The notes under the pieces were generated by a model. That model was not told the DNA's origin, searched no databases, and saw nothing but the letters and a program-made list of their open reading frames with translations. Below, one piece after another: positions 8,706-17,428 of a stretch of 40,911 nucleotides of DNA (positions are counted from its first letter, which is position 1; each line of letters starts with the position of its first letter). Source of the stretch: Acidobacteriota bacterium (lineage in GTDB: Bacteria; Acidobacteriota; Terriglobia; Bryobacterales; Bryobacteraceae); NCBI GenBank assembly GCA_017304135.1, contig JAFLBB010000039.1, forward strand, positions 1 through 40,911. The letters run 5' to 3'. The translations under genes were made by a program, and so were the position numbers.

Positions 8706-11700
8706 ATGCTTGTGAACGTGAACGATGTTGCTCCGCACTTGCTCCTGATGCTGCTCCTGATGCCGGTGGTGGTGTGGCCGCAGTCAAACTCCAACGGTTC
8801 GTTCTCGTTTGTACATCGAATCGCGGGGAGCCGTGGCGATGAGGTGAAAGCGGTGGCGGTGGGACCGGACGGCTCCTTATTAGTGGCGGGCGTGACGGAC
8901 TCCGATGAATTTATGACGACGGAGGGCGCGGCGAGGCCGGCCTCGGCGCGGGGGACGGTGGCCGTTGCCGAAGTGTTTGTGCGGAGGTTGTCGGCGGATG
9001 GGTCGGAGGTGGTGTATTCCACATTACTGGGGCCGACGGGTTTTTACACGCAGGTGGCGCTGGGTGTGGATGGGCAGGGGTTCGCCTACATCGCGCATAC
9101 GCGGCCGGGGGAGGACAAACTGGCGGCGCGGGTGTTGGAAGCCGAGGGCGGCATCGTGGTGGTGAAACTGTCGCCTGACGGAACGCGGATGGCAGAGCGG
9201 ATGGCGCTGCTGCCCAACGTTTCGGCGAGGGAGGGGTTGGGGTTGGCGGTGGATGGCGACGGGACGGTGTATGTGGCGGCGGGGAGCGGGCCTGTTGAGA
9301 TGCGCAAGGTGAACGCGGCGGGAACGGGGATCGAGTCGCGGGCGCGGGTGGGGTGTGCGCAAGGCGGGACGCTGGCGGTGACGTCGCTGGCGCGGGGGCC
9401 AGGGGCATCGGTGTATGTGGCGGGCAAGTCGACGTGCGCGGATTTTCCGGCGACGGCGGGGGCGTATCGCGTATCGGCGGTGCAGCCGGGCAACGGAGAT
9501 GGCTTTGTGATGCGGTTCAACGAAGACTGGACTGCGCCGGCCTATGCGACGTTGGTCGGCGGGGAGAGCGTGGATGAGGCGCTGGGGCTGACGGTGGCGC
9601 GGGACGGCAGCGCGACCGTGGTGGGAATGACGGTGAACAGCCGCAACCTGGCGCCGCTGCCGGCAACGCCGTTGCGGATGGGCGAGCCGGTGCTGGACGG
9701 AACATACGGCCTGGTGGCGACGTTATCGCCGGACGGGACAGTGTTGCAGGGAGCGGCTCTGTTGCCAGCGTTGAGGCTGACGGCCGTGACGCAGGATGGA
9801 GACGGGAATTTGTATGTGGGCGGAACGTCATTTTATGGGGCGCTGCTGGCGCGTGTGTCGCCTGAGCTCAACGCGGTGCATTTCATGGTGGAGCCGCCGG
9901 CCTACGATGCGAAGGTAGGGGCGGTGGCGTTAGCGGGGGGGAAGCTGTTAGTGGGCGGATGGTCGCGGAGCCAGGGGATGCCGGACAACAACCCGGCGGG
10001 CAGCGGCGACGTCAATGGGTTCGCGGCGCTCTTGGCGGAGGAGATGCGGCCGGCGGATCTGGTGTTGCGGGTGACGACGCGGCTTGCCAGTCCGGATCTC
10101 TATCGCGACTACACCACATGCCGCTATGAGTTGAGCAACCGCGGCGAGCATGAGGCGGTGCAGGTGCAGTTAGTGGCGGGCATTGCGGGCAACGCGTCGT
10201 TTCACCTGTGGCAAGCCGATCCGCCGGTGTTCAACATACCGTCGTTTTGGACGGGGTCAGCGGGGGGGACGCGGGCGGCGGTGGAGCGGCTGGCGCCGGG
10301 CCAGACGGTGACGCTGGAGTTGCAGAGCAACAATTACATTTTCTCGGGGATCGATTGCGCCGGGCGGGTGTATTCGGGGACGGCGGATGCTGACCCTTCC
10401 GACAATGCGGGCGCGGATATGCAGAGGCTGCGCGTAGTCAGGCTGACGGTAAACGGAGTGCGCGGGTTGACGTTCCGGCGCGACGATTGGCCGGTGGCCG
10501 CTGAGGTGGGTACGCCGCTGAACGTGACGCCGGGCAGGAAGGTGCGGATCGAGTTTCAATCCCCTCAAGTGGACCGGCTGCAGCGGGTGTTGCGGTTCGA
10601 CAAATGGAACGACGGGTCAACGGAACATCCGCGCGTGTTTACGATGGGGGAGAGCGACGTGTCAGTGACGGCGGGATTCGTGGTGGCGGCGGAGGGCGCG
10701 GTAGCGGGGCCAATGCCGGAAGGCGGCCAGCCGAACGAGCAGCAGGGGCCAGGGGGCGTGATTCCGATTCACATGCGGCCGTTTCAGTTGGAAGCCGGGG
10801 CCAAGGAGAGGGTGGTGGAGGTGAACGGCAGCGGGTTTGCGCGAGGCTGGGAGGTGACCTGGAACGGAGAGCCGAGGCCGACGGAGTATGTCAATCCGTA
10901 TGTGCTGAAGGTGACTTTGAGCGAGGAGGATGTGGCACGGCCACAGTTGGGTTGGATGGCGGTGCGCGATGGGGAGAGTGGACAGACCGTGCGCGCGGGG
11001 GAGGGGTTTTGGATTTATGTCGGGGTCTGGCACAACGATGTGGTGTGGGACGAAAGCCGCGGACGGTTGTGGGTGGCAGTGGCAGAGGAGCCTGGGAAGA
11101 GCGGACCCGCGATCGCACTCATCGACCCGGCGACGGGACGTGCGGAGCGCCGGCAGGAGTTGAGCGCGGAACCGCAAGCGCTGGCCTTGACCGGGAGCGG
11201 GCGCTACCTCTTCGTGGCCAGCAACGGCAAGGTGGCGCGCATGGATACAGAAGCGTGGACGTTTGACCAGGAGGCGGCGTTGCCCATCCGGGACATCAGC
11301 GGCAGGCCGACCGAGGCCTATTCGATGCTGATCGTGCCGGGGCGGGAGGACCAGGTGGTGGTGTCGCTGCATGCGCCGTTTGTCAGCCCGAGCTATAGCG
11401 GAACGGTGTTGGTGACGGGAGGCGCGGTGACCGGGACGCGGCTGTCGGACAGAGAGGGGCCGGGAACCTTGTATGGATGGCTGGATGAGTCGACGGCCGT
11501 GGGGGGAGATGGAGTTTCGCTGTATTGGGTGAAGGTGAGCGGCGGGGTACGACTGGAGCGGAAGGCGGAGCGAGTGTTGGCACAGGCATCGTGCGTGATG
11601 GAGAGTGGGGAGTTGTATTGCTCCGATGGCGCGGTGAGGAACGCCTGGACGGGCGCGCGGCTGCGCCAGTTTGCGGCGGCGGGAGCCGTGGGCGTGCCGG

Positions 11701-11951
11701 TGGGGACGGATGCTGTGGCGTTTGTGGATCGCGGCGTTCAGGTGTTTGCAGGTGGCGGCATTTATGGACCGCTGGTGGTGATGCGGCGGTCGAACGGCGA
11801 GTTCATCTCGGCCCACCGTGTGAACGCGGCGAGCGTGCCGGGCACGATGGGGCGTTGGGGCGGCAATGGACTGATCTTCCGTCCCACGGAGGGTGGGCCC
11901 CAGCGCCGGCTGACCACGTGGCTCTATCTGTTTCAAGTGGACGTGCCGTAG
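8706..11951 (+). CDS. Exported SBBP beta-propeller protein with TIG-like domain and second propeller
   Basis: The start is supported by GGAGG at 8691-8695 and a strong signal peptide (LLLMLLLMPVVVWPQ). The 1081-residue protein is a mosaic. Residues about 35-430 are SBBP-type blades (AVAVGPDGSLLVAGVTDS, GDGNLYVGGTSFYGALLARVSP). About 455-570 is a CARDB/DUF11-like beta-sandwich (CRYELSNRGEHEAVQVQ). About 575-665 ends in an InlB-type motif (RFDKWNDGSTEHPRVFTM). About 690-775 is IPT/TIG-like (LEAGAKERVVEVNGSGFARGW). The rest, about 780-1080, looks like a YncE-type propeller (GRLWVAVAEEPG, YLFVASNGKVARMDTE). An extracellular binding or adhesion role is likely; no catalytic motif is visible. Its divergent position from the TonB receptor over a 94-base gap suggests a shared control region. 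Confidence 0.85.
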   Translation: MLVNVNDVAPHLLLMLLLMPVVVWPQSNSNGSFSFVHRIAGSRGDEVKAVAVGPDGSLLVAGVTDSDEFMTTEGAARPASARGTVAVAEVFVRRLSADGSEVVYSTLLGPTGFYTQVALGVDGQGFAYIAHTRPGEDKLAARVLEAEGGIVVVKLSPDGTRMAERMALLPNVSAREGLGLAVDGDGTVYVAAGSGPVEMRKVNAAGTGIESRARVGCAQGGTLAVTSLARGPGASVYVAGKSTCADFPATAGAYRVSAVQPGNGDGFVMRFNEDWTAPAYATLVGGESVDEALGLTVARDGSATVVGMTVNSRNLAPLPATPLRMGEPVLDGTYGLVATLSPDGTVLQGAALLPALRLTAVTQDGDGNLYVGGTSFYGALLARVSPELNAVHFMVEPPAYDAKVGAVALAGGKLLVGGWSRSQGMPDNNPAGSGDVNGFAALLAEEMRPADLVLRVTTRLASPDLYRDYTTCRYELSNRGEHEAVQVQLVAGIAGNASFHLWQADPPVFNIPSFWTGSAGGTRAAVERLAPGQTVTLELQSNNYIFSGIDCAGRVYSGTADADPSDNAGADMQRLRVVRLTVNGVRGLTFRRDDWPVAAEVGTPLNVTPGRKVRIEFQSPQVDRLQRVLRFDKWNDGSTEHPRVFTMGESDVSVTAGFVVAAEGAVAGPMPEGGQPNEQQGPGGVIPIHMRPFQLEAGAKERVVEVNGSGFARGWEVTWNGEPRPTEYVNPYVLKVTLSEEDVARPQLGWMAVRDGESGQTVRAGEGFWIYVGVWHNDVVWDESRGRLWVAVAEEPGKSGPAIALIDPATGRAERRQELSAEPQALALTGSGRYLFVASNGKVARMDTEAWTFDQEAALPIRDISGRPTEAYSMLIVPGREDQVVVSLHAPFVSPSYSGTVLVTGGAVTGTRLSDREGPGTLYGWLDESTAVGGDGVSLYWVKVSGGVRLERKAERVLAQASCVMESGELYCSDGAVRNAWTGARLRQFAAAGAVGVPVGTDAVAFVDRGVQVFAGGGIYGPLVVMRRSNGEFISAHRVNAASVPGTMGRWGGNGLIFRPTEGGPQRRLTTWLYLFQVDVP

Positions 11952-12019
11952 TGGAACGGGGCTTTCGCCGCGGCCGGGAAACGCGGTATCCTCAACGCCA
12001 TCACGATTGAGGAGGGCTG

Positions 12020-12463
12020 ATGCCGATCTACATGAAGTTCGAAGGGGCCAAGCCGGCCGTGCCGGGGACGGTGAAGGACTCCGGCCACGCCAACTGGGTG
12101 GAGGTAACCTCCGTGCAGCAAGGCGTCCACAAGGCCATTTCGAATTTTGGGGGGGGTGTGGAAAGAGGCAGCGGCAGTATGAGGCCCAGGGATGTTGTGT
12201 TCACCATGCCGATGAACGCGAGCGCGACGGCGGTGTGGTCGAATAGCCTTGAGGGGACCTTGATGAAGGTGCTGGTGGATTTTCTGGGTTCGGGGGAGAA
12301 GAAGGGGGAGGTCAATTTGAGCGTCACGCTGACTAAGGCGATCGTTGCGTCGGTGAGTGTGAGCGGGGATGAGGCCGGCCCTGATAAGTCAGTCATGGTG
12401 GCCACCCTCAACTTCGAGCAAATGACCTACGAGACCAAGGGGAAAGCGGCGGGGGCGCCGTAG
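12020..12463 (+). CDS. hcp: Hcp-family type VI secretion tube-like protein
   Basis: A 147-residue protein with the Hcp (DUF796) pattern. It opens with MPIYMKFEG, followed by a GHANWVEVTSVQQG segment, a central R-D-VVFTM region, and a C-terminal SVSVSG...VMVATLNFEQMTYE strand pair. Hcp forms hexameric rings that stack into the type VI secretion tube and can carry effectors in the lumen. Start ATG 12020 has GGAGG 6-10 bases upstream. There is no signal peptide, as expected for a cytosolic tube component. No other type VI gene (sheath, VgrG, ClpV, baseplate) is present here, so it is an orphan copy, either serving a cluster elsewhere or a repurposed Hcp-fold protein. It lies 68 bases after the SBBP gene and 76 bases before the SnoaL-like gene. 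Confidence 0.8.
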   Translation: MPIYMKFEGAKPAVPGTVKDSGHANWVEVTSVQQGVHKAISNFGGGVERGSGSMRPRDVVFTMPMNASATAVWSNSLEGTLMKVLVDFLGSGEKKGEVNLSVTLTKAIVASVSVSGDEAGPDKSVMVATLNFEQMTYETKGKAAGAP

Positions 12464-12529
12464 GCAACGCGGTAGAGATGCGGAGGCTGTTCCTGAGCGC
12501 GCGGAAGCGGTAGGCTGGAAGCGGCCTTT

Positions 12530-12534
12530 GGAGG
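12530..12534 (+). promoter_or_regulatory. Ribosome binding site deciding the start of the SnoaL-like gene
   Basis: GGAGG ends five bases before ATG 12540. It selects that ATG over the in-frame TTG at 12528, which lies inside or upstream of the site. Confidence 0.75.
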
Positions 12535-12539
12535 GTGTC

Positions 12540-13070
12540 ATGCGTTTCTTGTTTCCTCTCTTCCTCCTGGTGGGCGCGTCGTTGTTCCTTTCTGCCCACC
12601 ATTCTCCTTCCCATCCTTGGCGGGGTGCGCAGTGCGCGGATTCCTGCGCGGGATGCGCGGATTCGGCGCAATGCCCTGGGTGTGCGGGCACGGCGTACTA
12701 TGCAGCGCCCAACACGGCCGGAGCGCGGCTGCCCGAGGTGGCACGGCAGTGGATGGACTCCTATAACTCAGGCGATGCTTCGCGCGTGGCGGCGCTCTAT
12801 ACCGACGACGCGTGGTATCTCTCGGCGCATATCGAGGCACATGGGCGGGCGGCGGTGCGGTCGTATTTCGAGCGCGGGATTCGCGCGGGCGGGCATATCA
12901 ACCACATTCGCGTATTGGATGAGCAGTATGATACGCGGATGGCGTTTGTGACGGCCACTTACGAGGCGAATAACGCCGGGCAGTTAGTGAACGGCCGCAA
13001 TGTGCTGGTGTTCCGCAACGTGAACGGCCGCTGGTTGATCGCGGCGCATACGACGGTGGTGGCGGACTGA
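12540..13070 (+). CDS. Exported SnoaL/NTF2-like protein with Cys-rich N-terminal segment
   Basis: The 176-residue product starts at ATG 12540 behind a good Shine-Dalgarno site. It has a signal peptide (FLFPLFLLVGASLFLSA), then a compact cluster of five Cys at residues 32, 36, 39, 45 and 48 (C-x3-C-x2-C-x5-C-x2-C). Residues about 62-175 are a SnoaL-like/DUF4440 NTF2 fold (WMDSYNSGDASRVAALYTDDA, FRNVNGRWLIAAHTTVV). NTF2-like domains act as small isomerases, hydrolases or ligand-binding proteins. Here the Cys cluster suggests a metal site or disulfides outside the pocket. The stop lies 7 bases before the enolase-superfamily gene, so the two are probably one operon. The substrate is unknown. Confidence 0.8.
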   Translation: MRFLFPLFLLVGASLFLSAHHSPSHPWRGAQCADSCAGCADSAQCPGCAGTAYYAAPNTAGARLPEVARQWMDSYNSGDASRVAALYTDDAWYLSAHIEAHGRAAVRSYFERGIRAGGHINHIRVLDEQYDTRMAFVTATYEANNAGQLVNGRNVLVFRNVNGRWLIAAHTTVVAD

Positions 13071-13077
13071 GGATTTC

Positions 13078-14307
13078 ATGACGAACAGACGGGCGTTCCT
13101 GCAGGCGATGCTGGCGTCGCCGGGCGGAGTGGCGTATCTGCGCGCGGCGCAGGCGGCGCCTCCGATGAAGGTTAAGCGGGTGGAGACGGTGTATTGGAAG
13201 TCGCGCGACGACGCGCCGTTCTGGCCGCATTGGACATGGGTGAAGGTTGAGACCGATGCCGGTGTGTCGGGCATTGGCGAGACCTATCCGCGCGGGGCGA
13301 ACGAAGCGGCGGCGGTGCACAACGTGGCCAACCGCCTCATCGGCAGCGACCCGCGCGACATCGAACGCATCTGGGCGGATTTGTATCATGCGTTCGATTA
13401 CCAGGTGGCGGGCGGGGCGGAGATGCGGGCGTTGAGCGCGATTGACCTGGCGCTGTGGGATTTGCTCGGGCGGTCACTGAACGCACCCGTTTACCGGTTA
13501 CTGGGCGGGCGGTCGAATCCTCGCGTGCGGCTCTACAATACGTGTTTTCCCTATAAGTACGATTTCCTGAAGGAACCCGAGAAGATCATGCGCGAGTTGA
13601 TGGAGACGCGCGGCATCCGGGCGATCAAGGTGTGGCCGTTTGATGGGGCGGCGCGGCGGTCGGGGCGGCAGTACATTACGCAGGAGCAGATCGACGAGTC
13701 GCTGAAGCCGGTGCGGGCGTTGCGGGATGCGTTTGGGGATTCGATTGACATTGCGGTGGAGTTTCATTCGAATTGGAATTTGCCTTCGGCGATCCGGATT
13801 GCGCGGGCGTTGGAGCCTTACAAGCCGATGTGGCTGGAAGATATGCTGATGCCGGGGAATCCGGATCAGTACCGCGAACTGGCGCAGGCGACCTCGCTAC
13901 CGCTGACAATTGGCGAGCGGATGGGGGGTAAGTTGGCGTTCGGGCAGTTACTGGAGTCGCGGGCGGCGAAGTTTGTGATGTTCGATGTGACGTGGTGTGG
14001 CGGGTTGACCGAGGCGCGGAAGATTGCGGCGATGGCGGATGCGTATCAGTTGCCGGTGGCGCCGCACACGGCTGGGGGCCCGCTGCTGTTCTATGCCTCG
14101 ACGCATTTGACGACGGCGGCGCCGAATGTGTGGATTCAGGAGAGCTGCCAGCGGTTCTATGAGCGCGACTGGCCGGCGATGCTGGAGAATCCGATCGCGC
14201 CGAGCGAGGGCTCGATCGCCGCGCCGGAGGGGCCAGGGTTTGGCATGGAGATTCAGAAGGAGGCGTGGGAGCACGCCAAGGCGGTGCGGATGGTGAGCGG
14301 GGGGTGA
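13078..14307 (+). CDS. Mandelate racemase/muconate lactonizing enzyme family protein, exported
   Basis: An enolase-superfamily acid-sugar dehydratase or racemase of 409 residues. After an N-terminal Tat-like leader (NRRAFLQAMLASPGGVAYLRAAQA), the capping domain spans about 30-150 and the TIM barrel 150-400. Visible active-site residues are Lys184 (IKVWPF), metal ligands Glu228 (VEFHSNWN), Glu254 (WLEDM) and Glu280 (IGER), and His330 (APHTAGGP). The E-x-H at 228-230 resembles the D-x-H of the D-galactonate dehydratase group, in which the His is catalytic, so sugar-acid dehydration is the best guess. An exported location is unusual for the family but recurs in acidobacteria. GAGG at 13069-13072 serves ATG 13078. 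The stop codon sits at the left edge of the duplicated segment. Confidence 0.88.
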   Translation: MTNRRAFLQAMLASPGGVAYLRAAQAAPPMKVKRVETVYWKSRDDAPFWPHWTWVKVETDAGVSGIGETYPRGANEAAAVHNVANRLIGSDPRDIERIWADLYHAFDYQVAGGAEMRALSAIDLALWDLLGRSLNAPVYRLLGGRSNPRVRLYNTCFPYKYDFLKEPEKIMRELMETRGIRAIKVWPFDGAARRSGRQYITQEQIDESLKPVRALRDAFGDSIDIAVEFHSNWNLPSAIRIARALEPYKPMWLEDMLMPGNPDQYRELAQATSLPLTIGERMGGKLAFGQLLESRAAKFVMFDVTWCGGLTEARKIAAMADAYQLPVAPHTAGGPLLFYASTHLTTAAPNVWIQESCQRFYERDWPAMLENPIAPSEGSIAAPEGPGFGMEIQKEAWEHAKAVRMVSGG

Positions 14308-14404
14308 AGGAGGGCGTCGGAATCCGGTGCATTTTCTTTGCCACAATTCACGATAATTCCACTTGATTTGTGAGACTTCCTGCTGCATTCTGGGGTCGCC
14401 TTTT

Positions 14405-16438
14405 ATGGTGGCCTATGAGCAACAGAACCCCCCCCGCTTTCTTCACACATTTAATTGTAAAATTGTCATCATTCTCTTCTGCCTCCTAGCCTGGTGCGCA
14501 CAGGCACAACCCGTATGCACCCCCGCGCTGGAAGAATCCTACGTGACCACAGAGATCGCCTTGCTGATTGAGTATGAGAGTGAAGGCGATTGCTCGACAG
14601 CCACGATTCGCAAGGGTCAGAAATTTGTCTGGATGTGGGCATCTGTTTATGCCTACGACTATGAGGGCGCATGGGAAGCCTTCCCGTATCAACTCTCGGT
14701 GAAGGTTAATGGCATCCCTGTCTACAGCGTAAGCGCCCTGACATTCAACATTGAGACCGAGTGTGAGAATGGAACATTTTGCAACCGTGAAGTCGTAAAA
14801 GTCATCGACGTTTCCAGCTTTACGCATTCGGCATCCGCACAATTGGAGGTGCTTGCGTACGCCGTGCGGCCGCCGGGATTGGAAGATCCTGGCCATTATG
14901 GTCAGGTGTACACGGTGTTGACGGTGCACCCGAGATCCAGGTTCCTGCTGTCGGACACGCGCCAGGATTTCCGCCCCGGGAACAGCGATTCCGCCGATCC
15001 GGTGGCGGCCACGTGCAGCAGCGGCTACGACTGCTACCCGAGTTTCGAGGCGCGCATCCAGGAGTCCTGCTGTGATGTGAAGATCGGGTTTGAGTTGAGT
15101 GACGTTTCGACGTTGGCGGGGGTCTCCACTAACTATGGATCGGGGACCGGGCTGGATTATGCCGTTGATCCGGAGCTGAATCAGGGCATGGTATCGGTTT
15201 CCGGGCCGCCAGGGACGGTGGCGTATGAGACGGCGGAGCCGTGGACCATGGCGAACCTGATGATCTCTTCGCTTGATTATGGCGGCAAGGCGAAGGTGAA
15301 AGCGTATTTCCTGGCCCCGGAAACCGGAGAAAAGATCTACGCCGAGGTCGTGGAGGATCTGGAGCAACCAACGGAACCCGAATCGACAATGGAACGTCAA
15401 TTCGCCAGATTGCCTTTTGACGAGGATGAGGATGGAATGGCAGATGGGTGGGAGAGTGGGGTGGGTGGAGTGTTGCTAGTCGCCGCCAATGATACCGAGC
15501 CCGGCGGCGGTGCCCCGGGCGATGGACTACCGGTGTTCGATGAGTACAGGGGATTTCACGTTCTCGAGGGCACGGCGAAGGCGCACATCCGAACTCATCC
15601 GGACCAGGAGAAGGACGTGTTTTACTGGGATGCCTCTGGGACGGCTATTTTTCACGATGCGTTGGTCGCGCATCTTGCCCAGGAGCTTCCTGGCATCGTG
15701 TACCATCCGGTCGACGATGTCCAGGCTGGGGTGAATAACCCCACGACAAAAGAAGTTGACTATTTTAACAAGAACTCTCCCCTAGGACCATCTGCCTACG
15801 CCTTCGTGTATGAACTAAGGCAGTTGAGCGGCGGCAGCCTTGGTTCCGCAGGAGGAATTGGTAAGTCCTTCAAACCAATACTTATTGATGATGCAAAGAT
15901 TGGCCAAACAGTAGCTAGCTATGGGTTTGTGATGACCCATGCCGATCTGAGGGCACTCGTCTTGTCGCATGAGACGGGTCATCGATTTGGATTGACGCAC
16001 CCTTACCGATTGGATCATCCAACTTCAGCGATCCCGGCACAGCGGCCTTACGCCTCCGTGCAGTTTCATGAGTATGCACGCGATCTCGCACAGACGAACG
16101 TCCTGTACAATCGCAGCGACATATGGCCACACCCTGTAACTGGCTCGTGGCTGATCGCCGATCAGCTAAGTGATCAAAAAGGAATCCTATCTGGCAATAA
16201 AGTTATACAATTCAATCCTGAACCAAACACACCTCCTCCACCAGGCTCGCTTGACTCCGCACTCAAAGTCACTATGCGTGACCCGGTGCCAAACACCTCA
16301 CTCTATATCTACGTGGAGACTCAAGAGCTTTTTCTGATGGACTGGAACTTGAGGCAGATCTCCAGCATGAGCTCCCTGAGTGCTTGGCACTTCAAGGCGA
16401 GCGACATAGACAGGGTTGTGGTTAATGTCGTGCAGTGA
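14405..16438 (+). CDS. Secreted metzincin-like zinc metalloprotease, copy 1
   Basis: A 677-residue exported protein (ATG 14405; a longer TTG start is possible but not needed). The signal peptide ends LAWCAQA; Trp before the Cys argues against a lipoprotein. Residues about 40-335 are a Cys-containing beta-rich region with no family I recognise. A calcium-type loop sits at 339-344 (DEDEDG), and another DGL...DEY motif follows. The catalytic site is HETGHRFGLTH at 522-532, an exact HEXXHXXGXXH metzincin zinc motif, followed by FLMDW (Met645), a plausible Met-turn. It therefore probably cleaves proteins outside the cytoplasm. The partner gene starts 12 bases downstream with its own GGAGG. The second copy has the same length and landmarks but a strongly different C-terminal half. 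A C8 tract at 14428-14435 lies just inside the coding start. Confidence 0.82.
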   Translation: MVAYEQQNPPRFLHTFNCKIVIILFCLLAWCAQAQPVCTPALEESYVTTEIALLIEYESEGDCSTATIRKGQKFVWMWASVYAYDYEGAWEAFPYQLSVKVNGIPVYSVSALTFNIETECENGTFCNREVVKVIDVSSFTHSASAQLEVLAYAVRPPGLEDPGHYGQVYTVLTVHPRSRFLLSDTRQDFRPGNSDSADPVAATCSSGYDCYPSFEARIQESCCDVKIGFELSDVSTLAGVSTNYGSGTGLDYAVDPELNQGMVSVSGPPGTVAYETAEPWTMANLMISSLDYGGKAKVKAYFLAPETGEKIYAEVVEDLEQPTEPESTMERQFARLPFDEDEDGMADGWESGVGGVLLVAANDTEPGGGAPGDGLPVFDEYRGFHVLEGTAKAHIRTHPDQEKDVFYWDASGTAIFHDALVAHLAQELPGIVYHPVDDVQAGVNNPTTKEVDYFNKNSPLGPSAYAFVYELRQLSGGSLGSAGGIGKSFKPILIDDAKIGQTVASYGFVMTHADLRALVLSHETGHRFGLTHPYRLDHPTSAIPAQRPYASVQFHEYARDLAQTNVLYNRSDIWPHPVTGSWLIADQLSDQKGILSGNKVIQFNPEPNTPPPPGSLDSALKVTMRDPVPNTSLYIYVETQELFLMDWNLRQISSMSSLSAWHFKASDIDRVVVNVVQ

Positions 16439-16450
16439 AGGGAGGGCCGC

Positions 16451-17404
16451 ATGAAAGCAAGAGTACTCTTCATGTTTGCAGCGATCGCCTTGTCAGGGAG
16501 TTCGCAACCAATCCCTGTCGGTGCGACCCACCACCAGCGGGCAAGAATGCTCGACCAGAACACCCGTAAACTCGAGTGCACCCTGCGCCTAGACCGCGAG
16601 GTTTATTTGGCAGGGGAGGCGGCGACAGCCCACGTGACTTTGTCCAACCCGGCACCGGAGTTACTGGAAGTGTATGATCCGCTGTCGAACGGTGGACTAA
16701 ACCTGCTTCGGCTGGCGACGGAGAGAGAACTGCAAGAGCCTGGGATTACCGCGGGGCCGTACCGGTACATCTCCCCTCATCCGAACAAAGGGTGGAGCGG
16801 ACGGTTTGTTTGGTCCGACGAGATGGCGGCGGAATTGAAGACGGTGTGGTTCAAGCCCGGCGAAAAGCGGATGCTGGAGATCCGTTCATTCGATCCCTTG
16901 CCTCGTACGCCGGACATGATGTGGCCCTCGGGAAGCAGTGTCCCCACCCATTCGGGTGAGTATCAGATGTGGTTCAGCTATTGCACGGACGCACGTGTCG
17001 GCTTCAGGGTGATTCAGCCCGTTTTTGAATCCTTCGCCAAAGTGCGCTTGAATGAGTCGCTCCGATTGTATGATTCGATGGCACGCAGAGTCGTGGAGCG
17101 TCCTCGCTACCTCTACGCATTGGCCTTGCGCGTGGAGGAAGCAGTCGTCATTGTGGCCAGACAGGGTGACAGCATGCAGGAATCCGTGGTGACAGATGTT
17201 CCAGGGAAGGTGTTCCGAGAAAACGCAATCAGCCCATTTTCTCCCTTCCAACGCGTGGCCGAGTTGAGGGGGCCTGTGGCGAACCTAGCGATCCGGCAGT
17301 TAGATGAAACGACGTTTGAGGTTGTGTGGACGGAGGCGGGTGGGCGGTTAGTGCGGCGGAGCTACCAGCCTCGGCTCAGTAAATCGCAGTTGGGTCCTCC
17401 ATAG
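16451..17404 (+). CDS. Exported Ig-like partner of the metalloprotease, copy 1
   Basis: A 317-residue protein with a signal peptide (VLFMFAAIALSGSSQ) and GGAGG at 16441-16445. Residues about 35-185 look like one Ig-type beta-sandwich: LRLDREVYLAGEAATAHVTL at the start, a W.KPGE turn, and SGEYQMWFSYC at the end. A Cys at each end (CTLRL and FSYC), kept in both copies, could form a disulfide. This layout resembles BsuPI-type proteinase inhibitor and macroglobulin modules, though the similarity is only by pattern. The C-terminal 60 residues (GPVANLAI...WTEAGGR, tail SYQPRLSKS) are the part best conserved between copies. Tight spacing after the protease gene implies co-expression; an inhibitor, chaperone or immunity role is inference. 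Confidence 0.72.
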   Translation: MKARVLFMFAAIALSGSSQPIPVGATHHQRARMLDQNTRKLECTLRLDREVYLAGEAATAHVTLSNPAPELLEVYDPLSNGGLNLLRLATERELQEPGITAGPYRYISPHPNKGWSGRFVWSDEMAAELKTVWFKPGEKRMLEIRSFDPLPRTPDMMWPSGSSVPTHSGEYQMWFSYCTDARVGFRVIQPVFESFAKVRLNESLRLYDSMARRVVERPRYLYALALRVEEAVVIVARQGDSMQESVVTDVPGKVFRENAISPFSPFQRVAELRGPVANLAIRQLDETTFEVVWTEAGGRLVRRSYQPRLSKSQLGPP

Positions 17405-17428
17405 CGGATGGACCAACTGTGTCTCACC

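Noticed and set aside
10662..11936. A 424-codon frame antisense to the SBBP protein
   Set aside because: Arg/His/Pro-rich with no domain; the sense frame is well supported.
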